Of a DNA stretch of 23,467 nt, positions 15,322 to 21,595 are shown one piece after another. The DNA is from a virus, in IMG/VR virus record IMGVR_UViG_3300044628_000573, positions 1-23,467 of that record; one strand, given 5' to 3'. Under the pieces are notes generated by a model. It did not search any database and was not told where the DNA came from. It saw only the letters and a list, made by a program, of their open reading frames with translations. Position 1 is the first letter of the stretch, and every line of letters starts with the position of its first letter. The translations under genes were made by a program, and so were the position numbers.

Positions 15322-15618
15322 CTACTCCCATTTAATATTTCCGTACTTTTCTTTAGCTGACTTTTCCGCATCCGCAATTTGCTTTTTGCTCCATCCAAAT
15401 CTTGGAAGCCACATTTTATGTTGACTATCAATCCAAGTGTGCTTATACATCAAACGAAATGGCAAATTGCACATCATCCAATGATAAACACTACTCATAA
15501 TAGCACCTACCAAAAAAACAGGTTTTTCGGCACCCCAAACCAATCTACAGACCCAAACCAAAGCGGAGAGGGTTATGTAAATTGTCAGGGTGATGAATAT
15601 AAACGCAGTGAGGATCAT
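15322..15618 (-). CDS. small membrane protein of the minus-strand cassette (98 aa)
   Basis: Starts 3 nt after the upstream stop. N-terminal membrane segment about 3-27 (LTAFIFITLTIYITLSALVW), possibly a second about 33-46 (PVFLVGAIMSSVYHW), then a soluble, basic C-terminus (FGWSKKQIADAEKSAKEKYG). I do not recognise it. Being last of a three-gene unit oriented against all other genes suggests an accessory cassette, with possible roles in superinfection exclusion or host membrane modification (inference only). Confidence 0.6.
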   Translation of the reverse strand: MILTAFIFITLTIYITLSALVWVCRLVWGAEKPVFLVGAIMSSVYHWMMCNLPFRLMYKHTWIDSQHKMWLPRFGWSKKQIADAEKSAKEKYGNIKWE

Positions 15619-15621
15619 TAG

Positions 15622-15981
15622 TTATTTCCTTTTAAATATCTTTTTACGTTTATCTGTTTCTATTGTTTCTGAATAGAACAGAATAGTTATGGGGATGATT
15701 AATGATATTACATTCATCGCCACAAATTTCTGAGTGAAGCCAAAATCAAACCAATAATATAGCAAATTAATAATCCATGAAATTAGCGCAAAGAATACTG
15801 CGGTATTTCTTTTGCCGATTACTGTGAATATTAATATTGAGCATTCTAAACTAAATGCGAAAATCCAAGATATTATGTAATCTAAGTCTGTCTTTTTACT
15901 AATCATGTAAAAGACCTCTGATGCGTGTGTTATTTGTGTTAATAAGGCAAAACCTATTGTAATTAGGATAAATTTTTTCAT
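15622..15981 (-). CDS. four-segment membrane protein of the minus-strand cassette (119 aa)
   Basis: Signal-like or membrane N-terminus (MKKFILITIGFALLTQITHA), then hydrophobic segments about 35-54 (YIISWIFAFSLECSILIFTV), 62-80 (TAVFFALISWIINLLYYWF) and 87-104 (FVAMNVISLIIPITILFYS), and a basic end (TDKRKKIFKRK). ATG overlaps the RHH stop (ATGA), so the two are translationally coupled. No family recognised. Pairing of a small DNA-binding protein with an integral membrane protein is typical of accessory or toxin/immunity loci, but nothing here proves that. Confidence 0.65.
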   Translation of the reverse strand: MKKFILITIGFALLTQITHASEVFYMISKKTDLDYIISWIFAFSLECSILIFTVIGKRNTAVFFALISWIINLLYYWFDFGFTQKFVAMNVISLIIPITILFYSETIETDKRKKIFKRK

Positions 15982-16130
15982 AATTTAAATCCCTCTCTTT
16001 TTAACAATTTGTCAATCTCCTGCTCGATTAATCGAGTCTGGGCAATGCGTTTAGTTTTACTAATAGTTTTTAAAGCGGACCGCTTTTCATCGGTCAAGTA
16101 GACCGGAATTGATTTTAGTTTTTCACTCAT
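15978..16130 (-). CDS. ribbon-helix-helix-like regulator (50 aa)
   Basis: The product is MSEKLKSIPVYLTDEKRSAL and onward: a short strand (KSIPVYLTDE) followed by two helices (KRSALKTISKTKRIAQTRLI and EQEIDKLLKRE). This is the size and order of CopG/Arc/omega-type RHH repressors and antitoxins, which bind DNA as dimers through the strand. The stop overlaps the next gene. Upstream is a 125-nt divergent region with TATCAAAA repeats and a TAnnTTTG box, suggesting autoregulation. Alternative: an accessory mobilisation-type RHH protein, less likely in a phage. Confidence 0.65.
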   Translation of the reverse strand: MSEKLKSIPVYLTDEKRSALKTISKTKRIAQTRLIEQEIDKLLKREGFKL

Positions 16131-16146
16131 GTGTTTTTTATTTCTA

Positions 16147-16174
16147 CAAATATATAAATTTTATCAAAATCAAA
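16147..16174 (-). promoter_or_regulatory. promoter for the minus-strand cassette
   Basis: On the minus strand TATATTTG (plus 16147-16154) matches TAnnTTTG, with TTTG about 16 nt upstream (plus 16171-16174). The RHH start codon lies 17 nt downstream. AT-rich surroundings give some chance matches. Confidence 0.45.
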
Positions 16175-16216
16175 ATAAATAAAAAAAAATATCAAAATAA
16201 TTTTTTTATATCAAAA
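16162..16216. repeat. three TATCAAAA direct repeats, possible RHH operator
   Basis: TATCAAAA occurs at 16162-16169, 16190-16197 and 16209-16216, all in the same direction, between the divergent minus and plus promoter boxes. Short direct repeats are typical RHH operators. The region is strongly A/T-biased, so this may partly reflect composition. Confidence 0.35.
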
Positions 16217-16223
16217 ATAGATT

Positions 16224-16231
16224 TATATTTG
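16224..16231 (+). promoter_or_regulatory. promoter box for the small-gene operon (TATATTTG)
   Basis: Exact TAnnTTTG match, 24 nt before the ATG at 16256. No clear TTTG 19-21 nt upstream, though the area is T-rich. It faces the minus-strand promoter across the TATCAAAA repeats. Confidence 0.4.
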
Positions 16232-16255
16232 GCCACACCAAAACACAAAACGATT

Positions 16256-16345
16256 ATGGAAATTATCATTTTTTTTATTATTATGTCAGCAGTACTAATT
16301 GGATTAGCTGGAATTTGTGACTATTTAACCCATAAACTAAAATGA
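16256..16345 (+). CDS. 29-aa single-pass membrane microprotein
   Basis: ATG 16256 opens a frame reading MEIIIFFIIMSAVLIGLAGI and ending CDYLTHKLK. Nearly all is one membrane helix with a short basic tail. The open frame extends upstream to 16109, but that part lies in the AT-rich promoter region and opposite the RHH gene, so the shorter start is preferred. Its stop overlaps the next ATG (ATGA). Function unknown. Confidence 0.5.
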   Translation: MEIIIFFIIMSAVLIGLAGICDYLTHKLK

Positions 16346-16488
16346 ACTTTGACGCGTATTATGATGACTTGTACGATAGGACAGAGACATCAGCAGAGCA
16401 TTGTGAATACTGCAATGCAAGAATTGAAAAATGTAAATGCCACAAGCACGATGATTACGACAGAAGGAGGGATGAAGAAAATGAATAA
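16342..16488 (+). CDS. 48-aa cysteine-rich microprotein, possible zinc binder
   Basis: ATG overlaps the previous stop (ATGA) and the frame ends by overlapping the next start by 8 nt. The centre has EHCEYCNARIEKCKCHKH, giving C21, C24, C31, C33, H34 and H36, a zinc-finger-like set. The N-terminus is acidic/aromatic (MNFDAYYDDLYDRTE) and the end is charged (DRRRDEENE). No family recognised; small zinc-binding proteins in early phage regions often act on host proteins, which is only a possibility here. Confidence 0.55.
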   Translation: MNFDAYYDDLYDRTETSAEHCEYCNARIEKCKCHKHDDYDRRRDEENE

Positions 16489-16699
16489 TCTATTTGACAG
16501 ATTGAAGCCTGAGTACAAGACACTATTGCAAGATCAAGCTGAATTTTATCCAAATGCTATTCCATTAATCATTGATGAACTTATAAAAGAAAAGTCTATT
16601 TTAGATTTACGCTACGGAACTGTCGGGTTATTAGCATTGTACCTGAATGTAAAAAATTTAGGAATTACCGAAATTGTAAACTTATTCAACGAATCATGA
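16481..16699 (+). CDS. 72-aa helical early protein, function unknown
   Basis: I chose ATG 16481 because an AAGGAGG purine block (16464-16470) lies 10 nt upstream. ATG 16472 (adding MKK) is possible, and the open frame further upstream is explained by the overlapping cysteine-rich gene. The product begins MNNLFDRLKPEYKTLLQDQA and contains LIIDELIKEKSILDLRYGTV and LLALYLNVKNLG; likely all-helical and soluble. It overlaps the next ATG by 4 nt. No named domain seen. Confidence 0.6.
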   Translation: MNNLFDRLKPEYKTLLQDQAEFYPNAIPLIIDELIKEKSILDLRYGTVGLLALYLNVKNLGITEIVNLFNES

Positions 16700-16947
16700 A
16701 AACATTATTAATCAAAACAACAATCCTTCCAAGTGGTGAGCGTATCACTTGGGAGGATGGAATGCCAGTTCATAAGACCAGGGAAGTACATTCTGACCAG
16801 TTTAATCAATGGCATTTTTATATCCAAAACGAAAATATTAAAATGCGAATGTGGGGTAAAATCATTAATCGGATTAAACTTGGTGCAGTATGTCACCAGG
16901 AAGGTCAGGAATCAGCTTTAAAGTTAGCAAAGGAAATTTTGAAATGA
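16696..16947 (+). CDS. 83-aa early protein, function unknown
   Basis: Start ATGA-coupled to the previous gene. Reads MKTLLIKTTILPSGERITWE at the start, a basic middle (NENIKMRMWGKIINRIKLGA) and a helical end (EGQESALKLAKEILK). No cysteine motif, signal or membrane segment. I do not recognise the family. The stop overlaps the next ATG. Confidence 0.6.
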   Translation: MKTLLIKTTILPSGERITWEDGMPVHKTREVHSDQFNQWHFYIQNENIKMRMWGKIINRIKLGAVCHQEGQESALKLAKEILK

Positions 16948-17075
16948 TGCACTTTCACGAAGATCCTAACCCCGAATCAAACAGAGCCTTTTGGTTCTTA
17001 ATGTTTGGCCTTATCTTACTTGCTATGTTTTTCGTTATTGAAATTTTTGTGAGGTTTTATTTGCAGGTAACATAA
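16944..17075 (+). CDS. 43-aa single-pass membrane microprotein
   Basis: ATG 16944 overlaps the previous stop (ATGA), which is why it is preferred to the longer open frame from 16890. N-terminus MMHFHEDPNPESNRAF is polar; then one membrane segment (WFLMFGLILLAMFFVIEIFV) and a short end (RFYLQVT). Last of the chain of tiny genes; the TTTG of the next promoter lies in its final codons. Function unknown. Confidence 0.5.
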   Translation: MMHFHEDPNPESNRAFWFLMFGLILLAMFFVIEIFVRFYLQVT

Positions 17076-17091
17076 TAATTTTTTAATTTAG
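17060..17091 (+). promoter_or_regulatory. promoter of the recombination operon (TTTG-N20-TAATTTAG)
   Basis: TTTG at 17060-17063, then exactly 20 nt, then TAATTTAG at 17084-17091 (one or two changes from TAnnTTTG). Transcription would start near 17097-17100, precisely where the first stem of the leader RNA begins. The same N20 layout is seen at 22006-22037. Confidence 0.45.
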
Positions 17092-17098
17092 ATACACC

Positions 17099-17188
17099 GA
17101 CTGGAAGCGGTATTAAAAACATCTTAAGAGCCTTATTTCGGGGGCGGATCTTCCAGTCCAAACCCGGTATAAGGCATTTTTATTTATA
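17099..17188 (+). ncRNA. pseudoknot-type leader RNA upstream of the annealing protein
   Basis: A = GACTGGAAG (17099-17107) pairs perfectly with A' = CTTCCAGTC (17150-17158). B = GCCTTAT (17130-17136) pairs with B' = ATAAGGC (17169-17175); B extends inward through C17139-G17142 with G17166-C17163, with one mismatch and one G-T pair. The order A-B-A'-B' means A' lies in the loop of B, a pseudoknot. B' is followed by ATTTTTATTT, 13 nt before the ATG, as in a terminator tail. A matching element occurs at 22043-22148. Confidence 0.6.
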
Positions 17189-17713
17189 ATGAGTACAGAA
17201 ACAAAAAAACCAAATCTACCAGCAATAGTCAAAGATTTGGGACTATCCGTAAAGATGGATAGTTTAAACACCTTACTGAGCAGTACACCGCCGCAATCTT
17301 GGTTATCCGTTCACAAAGGTATTACCTACCAGCCTATTGATCGGGTAAAAAACAGCCTAATTACTATTTTTCAAGATTATGACTGGAGCATTAAAAATGT
17401 TCAAATTATGGCTAATTCTGTTTTAGTTTTTGGAACGCTATCGGTTATCAATCCGATCACCGGGCGCACTCGTAACGTAGATGGAGTAGGGGCGTGGCCT
17501 ATACAGTTAAAGTCAGGTTCTACACCAATGCAGATTGAAAACATTATTCAAGATGCAATTCAAAAGAACGCCCCGGCTGCCGAAAGCTTAGCACTTAAGA
17601 ACGCTGCATCTAAGCTGGGTAAAATCTTTACCGATGGCGGTTCTGATGTCGAGTTTAACGGAATGTACTCTAAGGATGTACCAATGGATGACATTAAAGC
17701 CTCACAATCATGA
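17189..17713 (+). CDS. putative ssDNA annealing protein (Rad52/ERF-like)
   Basis: 174 aa. It has YQPIDRVKNSLITIFQDYDW (a Rad52-like start of the core), a strand-rich middle (VFGTLSVINPITGRTRNVDG) and SLALKNAASKLGKIF near 150, comparable to the AxKxAAxxLG helix of annealing proteins. It sits just before a YqaJ-type exonuclease and an SSB-like gene, the usual lambda Red-like trio. Expected role: annealing complementary single strands during phage recombination and replication. Subfamily (Rad52, ERF or other) is not certain. A structured leader RNA lies directly in front; the stop overlaps the exonuclease start. Confidence 0.65.
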   Translation: MSTETKKPNLPAIVKDLGLSVKMDSLNTLLSSTPPQSWLSVHKGITYQPIDRVKNSLITIFQDYDWSIKNVQIMANSVLVFGTLSVINPITGRTRNVDGVGAWPIQLKSGSTPMQIENIIQDAIQKNAPAAESLALKNAASKLGKIFTDGGSDVEFNGMYSKDVPMDDIKASQS

Positions 17714-18366
17714 TTATCACCGGACAACAAAACGAAAACCAACGTACCCCTGAATGGCTAAAGTCACGTATGGGGCGTTTCTCTTGCAGTCAACTGCACA
17801 GACTAATGACCGAACCAAAAGCAAAAGCCGATAAGGAAGCTGGCAAATTATCGGATGGCGCAATTACTTATGTGATGGAGTGCATTGCTGAAAAGCTAAC
17901 TGGCAAACCAGCCAAAGAAGATTTTACAAGCAAGTACACCGATTGGGGCGTAATGCATGAACCTATCGCTATTGGTATTTACGAGGAAGTGTTTCAAACC
18001 AAAGTTACGCAATCGGGTTACATTCCGCATGGTGAGAACTTCGGCGGTTCGCCTGATGGCTTGGTAGATGAGGCAGGAGGCATTGAAATCAAATGCCCCT
18101 ATACAATTACTGCGCATTTGGTTCACTCGCTTACAACTGATCTAAAAGCGGATTATAAAGAGTGCTACTGGCAAATTATTGGTTACATGATTATTACCGA
18201 ACGCAAGTGGTTCGATTTTATATCTTATCATCCCGAGTATCCGGGCAAATATCAATTCAAGCGGATTCGTTTAGAACGTGCAAACGTACTGCAAGACATT
18301 GAACTTGCTCAGGATAAAATTAACAAATCAACGCAATATTTAAACCTCATACTAAATTCAATCTAA
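17710..18366 (+). CDS. YqaJ / lambda-exonuclease family nuclease
   Basis: 218 aa. RTPEWLKSRMGRFSCSQLHR opens the family fold; Glu84 in WGVMHEP, GGSPDGLVDE (Asp116), GGIEIKCP (Glu126, Lys128) and ECYWQIIGYM (Gln155) give the PD-(D/E)xK active site in order, with spacing like lambda exonuclease (D119, E129, K131). It should degrade 5' ends of duplex DNA, leaving 3' tails for the annealing protein encoded next to it. ATGA overlap with the annealing gene; the next start overlaps its stop by one base (TAATG). Confidence 0.9.
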   Translation: MIITGQQNENQRTPEWLKSRMGRFSCSQLHRLMTEPKAKADKEAGKLSDGAITYVMECIAEKLTGKPAKEDFTSKYTDWGVMHEPIAIGIYEEVFQTKVTQSGYIPHGENFGGSPDGLVDEAGGIEIKCPYTITAHLVHSLTTDLKADYKECYWQIIGYMIITERKWFDFISYHPEYPGKYQFKRIRLERANVLQDIELAQDKINKSTQYLNLILNSI

Positions 18367-18656
18367 TGGGAAAACCAATGCAAGGCTCAATATGTTTGAG
18401 CGATCTCGCAGATGCTTACAAAGCTGGGCACTCCGCATTTAACAAGTCTGAAAAGAACGGCAAAGTCTACGCTAACATTGCAGTATGGATGAACGATCAA
18501 CCTGATCAATATGGGAACATTCTATCATTGCAGCTAAATTCTAAAAAGGATGCGACTGATGAAAAGGTTTATTTCGGAAATGCAAAAATGCCTGATGGGG
18601 TAAAACCTCAATCAGCACAAACACCAAAAGCAAAGGATGATGATCTCCCCTTTTAA
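18366..18656 (+). CDS. SSB-like single-stranded DNA-binding protein
   Basis: 96 aa. SICLSDLADAYKAG, KVYANIAVWMNDQPDQYGNI and SLQLNSKKD suggest a short OB-fold, and the protein ends DDDLPF, the acidic tip with a terminal Phe by which bacterial SSBs recruit partners. YFGNAKMPDG resembles phage SSB-like proteins. Position in the annealing/exonuclease operon fits. Much shorter than E. coli SSB, so one OB-fold with a brief linker is assumed. Start is coupled to the exonuclease stop. Confidence 0.65.
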   Translation: MGKPMQGSICLSDLADAYKAGHSAFNKSEKNGKVYANIAVWMNDQPDQYGNILSLQLNSKKDATDEKVYFGNAKMPDGVKPQSAQTPKAKDDDLPF

Positions 18657-18891
18657 CCAATCCTCCCTGCCATTGAATATCTCTGGCAGGGGTAAACGAT
18701 ACGGCACTCGACATACAAAAGAAGTCATAGGTTTAGCATTAGAGTATTGCATTGGTAATAATATACCTCCTACCGAAGCTGGCAGATTGCTTAACTTACC
18801 AATGTCAACCGTTGCTGATTGGATGACAAAATACTGGTTTTACAAAAAATTAGATAACCCAATAATCTTAACCTTAAAATCCAATGTTTAA
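18637..18891 (+). CDS. small helix-turn-helix protein
   Basis: 84 aa. Starts within the SSB-like gene (20-nt overlap); ATG at 18637 is followed by another at 18640. The N-terminus has SLPLNISGRGKRYGTRHT, basic, then a trihelical HTH (EVIGLALEYCIGNNIPPTEA and GRLLNLPMSTVADWMTKYWF). Probably DNA-binding; it might regulate the early operon or act in replication. No similarity to a named repressor noticed. The frame ends just inside the next small ORF. Confidence 0.5.
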   Translation: MMISPFNQSSLPLNISGRGKRYGTRHTKEVIGLALEYCIGNNIPPTEAGRLLNLPMSTVADWMTKYWFYKKLDNPIILTLKSNV

Positions 18892-18997
18892 TCACCTACA
18901 TCACCGAATATTGATGGACTTTTTTAGAAAGAGATCATTGATGAAGTACAAGATTGAGGATATTTGTGAAGCAATTTTAAATTATTATGACTTATGA
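18884..18997 (+). CDS. 37-aa small ORF between HTH gene and helicase
   Basis: ATG 18884 overlaps the HTH gene stop by 8 nt and its TGA overlaps the helicase ATG (18994-18997), so it fills the gap with coupling on both sides. Starts MFNHLHHRILMDFFRKRSLM and ends ICEAILNYYDL; basic first half, then a helix. Function unknown. Confidence 0.4.
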   Translation: MFNHLHHRILMDFFRKRSLMKYKIEDICEAILNYYDL

Positions 18998-20361
18998 CAT
19001 ACGAAGATTTTATAGCGCAAAAAAAGCATAGCTACGGAGAATTTGGTTTTGAAGCAAAATACACTCCAGATATTGCTTTTGACTTTCAGAAACACGTAAT
19101 TAAAAAAGCAATACGAAAAGGTCGCGTAGCTTGTTTTCTTGATACTGGACTTGGTAAGACTTTAATTCAGTTAGCTATTGCAAACAACATTATTTTACAT
19201 ACCAATAAAAGGGTATTAATTTTAACACCTTTGGCAGTAGCTTTTCAGTTTTTAATTGAAGCCGATAAAATTGGGATTGATGATATTGAATATTGCAAGG
19301 ATGGAAAGTTTACTAAAAAAATAGTCATTTGCAATTATGAGCGGTTACATTATTTTGATACAAAAGACTTTGAATGTGTTATTCTTGATGAAAGTTCAAT
19401 ATTGAAAAATTTTGAGGGTAAAATTAAAGCTGAGGTAACTGCATTTATTAAGAAAACGCCTTATCGGTTTTTGTCAACTGCAACGCCTTCCCCTAATGAT
19501 TTTATTGAATTAGGTACAAGTTCTGAGGTTTTAGGTTATATGGGTTATATGGATATGCTTGGAAAGTTTTTTAAGAACAATCAAAATAGCGTAGATAGTA
19601 ATAACCGGAATATTGGAGAAAAATTCTATTTAAAACCTCATGCCGAAAAGGATTTTTTTTCATGGGTTAATCAATGGTCAATAATGGCAAAGATGCCATC
19701 CGATTTAGGCTTTTCTGATAAGGATTATATTTTACCGGAATTGATTACTCAAAAGCACTTTGTAAAAAATCAGTCACTAATTGACATTAATGGTCAAATA
19801 CAAATGTTTACCCCGATGGCTAAATCAATGACAGAGGTAAGGCACGAACAAAAGCAAACTGAAATAAAAAGGTGCGAAAAGGCTATTGAATTAGCCGAGG
19901 GTAAAACCTCTGTCTATTGGTGCAACACTAATCTTGAAAGCGGTTATCTTAAATCAATGGATAAGGATGCAGTTGAAATAATCGGATCTCAAACTATTGA
20001 CCGAAAAGAAGAAATTTTATTAGCTTTTGCAAATGGTGAAATAAAGCGATTAATTACTAAAGCTAAAATGACATCAATGGGGTTAAATTGGCAACATTGC
20101 AATCATTCTGTATTTTTTCCGACCTGGAGTTATGAGCAATATTATCAGGCTATTCGTAGGTTTTGGAGATTTGGCCAAAAGAACCCGGTCAATATTGATT
20201 TAGTTATCTCAGATGGTCAAACAAGAGTATTAGAAGCTATTGAACAGAAAACACAAAAGGCAATCGAATTGCATAAAAATCTAACTGAAAACGTGAACGG
20301 AGTATTTACAAACAAAATTAAAGAATTTAATAAACCAGTAATAAAACCTAACTTCTTATGA
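18994..20361 (+). CDS. SNF2-type DEAD/DEAH helicase
   Basis: 455 aa. FQKHVIKKAIRKGRVACFLD leads into Walker A TGLGKT (51-56), then VLILTP (motif Ia), Walker B LDESS (131-135), STATPSPND (motif III, 161-169), and a second RecA domain with MTSMGLNWQHC (motif V) and QAIRRFWRFGQ (motif VI, 385-395; arginine finger candidates R388, R389, R392). The compact SNF2-like form is common in phages. Its stop overlaps the methyltransferase ATG, so both are made together. By eye this pair is more AT-rich than the neighbouring recombination genes, suggesting it may have been acquired as a unit. Confidence 0.85.
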   Translation: MTYEDFIAQKKHSYGEFGFEAKYTPDIAFDFQKHVIKKAIRKGRVACFLDTGLGKTLIQLAIANNIILHTNKRVLILTPLAVAFQFLIEADKIGIDDIEYCKDGKFTKKIVICNYERLHYFDTKDFECVILDESSILKNFEGKIKAEVTAFIKKTPYRFLSTATPSPNDFIELGTSSEVLGYMGYMDMLGKFFKNNQNSVDSNNRNIGEKFYLKPHAEKDFFSWVNQWSIMAKMPSDLGFSDKDYILPELITQKHFVKNQSLIDINGQIQMFTPMAKSMTEVRHEQKQTEIKRCEKAIELAEGKTSVYWCNTNLESGYLKSMDKDAVEIIGSQTIDRKEEILLAFANGEIKRLITKAKMTSMGLNWQHCNHSVFFPTWSYEQYYQAIRRFWRFGQKNPVNIDLVISDGQTRVLEAIEQKTQKAIELHKNLTENVNGVFTNKIKEFNKPVIKPNFL

Positions 20362-21365
20362 GTACCGTAAAAGACCAAATAATAACAGAAAATTATGCAA
20401 TCTATAATTCTGATTGTATGCTTGTAATGCCTACACTTGCAAATGAATCAATAGATTTATCGGTTTATAGTCCTCCATTTGCAGGACTTTATAATTATTC
20501 AAGTTCTGAAAATGACTTTTCAAATTGTGAAAGTAAAGAGCAATTTTTAGATCAGTACGAATTTCTAATTAGTGAAATTGCAAGGGTAACAAAACCCGGC
20601 AGAATATCAGCGGTGCATGTTACCGATGTATTTGATAATACTTGCAGACTTTGGGATTTTCCACACGAGGTAATTAAATTACATGAAAAATACGGATTTG
20701 AATATCGTAACCGCATAACCATTTGGAAAGAACCTTTAAAGGTCAGAATGAGAACAATGGTTCAATCTTTAATGCATAAATTTATTGTAGAAGATAGCAC
20801 AAAATGCTTTACTGCAATGCCAGATTATGTTTTAGTATTTACTAAAAAAGGCGAAAACAAAGTTCCGGTAGTTCATCCCTTTGGTATTAATCATTATGCT
20901 GGGGAAACACCTATTTTACCAAACATTTTAAGAGCATGGAATAATGCAAATGATTCTAACCTAAATGAAGATCAGCTATGGCAAAGATTAAATTTGATTA
21001 ATGAACATGATAAAATTACAAAGCTTAATCATTATATCTGGCAACGTTACGCTTCATCTGTTTGGGATGATATTCGAATTGATAATGTATTGCCTTTTAG
21101 GGATAGCAAAGAAGATGACGACGAAAAACACGTTCACCCTTTGCAGCTTGATGTAATTGATAGATTAGTTGAATTATATTCTAATCCAGGCGAAATAGTT
21201 TTAACGCCATTTATGGGAGTAGGTAGTGAGGTTTATAGTCCGGTATCAATGGGTAGAAAAGCAATAGGTATTGAATTAAAAGACAGTTACTATAAACAAG
21301 CTATACAAAACATGAAAGTAGTTAAAAGTAGATTTGATAATCACAAAGCAGAAACCTTATTTTAA
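20358..21365 (+). CDS. DNA methyltransferase, beta-class N4/N6 type
   Basis: 335 aa. Motif IV SPPF at 38-41 (VYSPPFAGLYNYSSS), then ITKPG-like RVTKPGRISAVHVTDVFD, HVHPLQLDVIDRLVELYSNP and motif I LTPFMGVGSE (282-291), with GRKAIGIELKDSYYKQA (motif II/X area) near the end. Motif IV precedes motif I, the beta order. SPPF is compatible with N4-cytosine or N6-adenine; the target base and sequence are not readable. No matching restriction gene is near, so it probably protects phage DNA or modifies it for packaging or regulation. Coupled to the helicase upstream and to the next gene through TAATG. Confidence 0.87.
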   Translation: MSTVKDQIITENYAIYNSDCMLVMPTLANESIDLSVYSPPFAGLYNYSSSENDFSNCESKEQFLDQYEFLISEIARVTKPGRISAVHVTDVFDNTCRLWDFPHEVIKLHEKYGFEYRNRITIWKEPLKVRMRTMVQSLMHKFIVEDSTKCFTAMPDYVLVFTKKGENKVPVVHPFGINHYAGETPILPNILRAWNNANDSNLNEDQLWQRLNLINEHDKITKLNHYIWQRYASSVWDDIRIDNVLPFRDSKEDDDEKHVHPLQLDVIDRLVELYSNPGEIVLTPFMGVGSEVYSPVSMGRKAIGIELKDSYYKQAIQNMKVVKSRFDNHKAETLF

Positions 21366-21595
21366 TGTCTCGCAAACTAATTAAAACCAACGGCCTGGGC
21401 GATGCAATTGAACACCCAAAAGTTCAAACCTACAAAGCAAAGCCAAAGCCGTACAAAGAACCTGATTTCTTGCGAAATTACAGATTAGCAAGGGAAAGGT
21501 TCTTTTGGAAAAAATACCCAGAGCAAAGGGCGGATATTGAGGAAAAAGTAAAATTAATGCAGAAAGAATGGCAAACGCAGGACAAAAGAAAATAG
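21365..21595 (+). CDS. 76-aa basic protein, function unknown
   Basis: TAATG overlap with the methyltransferase stop. Basic N-terminus (MSRKLIKTNGLGDAIEHPKV), then repeated Lys-Pro (KAKPKPYKEPDFLRNYRLA), and a charged helix (EQRADIEEKVKLMQKEWQ). No cysteine set, signal or membrane segment. It overlaps the VRR-NUC gene by 28 nt, so it may be an accessory of the nuclease or methyltransferase, but no family was recognised. Confidence 0.55.
   Translation: MSRKLIKTNGLGDAIEHPKVQTYKAKPKPYKEPDFLRNYRLARERFFWKKYPEQRADIEEKVKLMQKEWQTQDKRK

Noticed and set aside
15379-15621. 80-aa plus-strand open frame
   Set aside because: Antisense to the 98-aa membrane protein; composition (His/Asn/Thr-rich) is not protein-like, and there is no coupling to a neighbour.
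16109-16345. Long version of the 29-aa membrane ORF
   Set aside because: Its first 49 codons lie in the AT-rich promoter region and opposite the RHH start; the translation there (Lys/Asn/Phe/Tyr runs) reflects composition.
16349-16480. N-terminal extension of the 72-aa gene
   Set aside because: This stretch is better explained by the overlapping 48-aa Cys-rich gene with ATGA coupling; a purine-rich SD-like block lies 10 nt before the downstream ATG 16481.
17130-17175. Similarity to twister ribozyme segments (CCAAACCCGG and GGGGGCGG)
   Set aside because: The order and stems do not fit a twister fold in any permutation I tried, and no UA cleavage site in the proper loop was found; the second leader lacks the CCCGG part.
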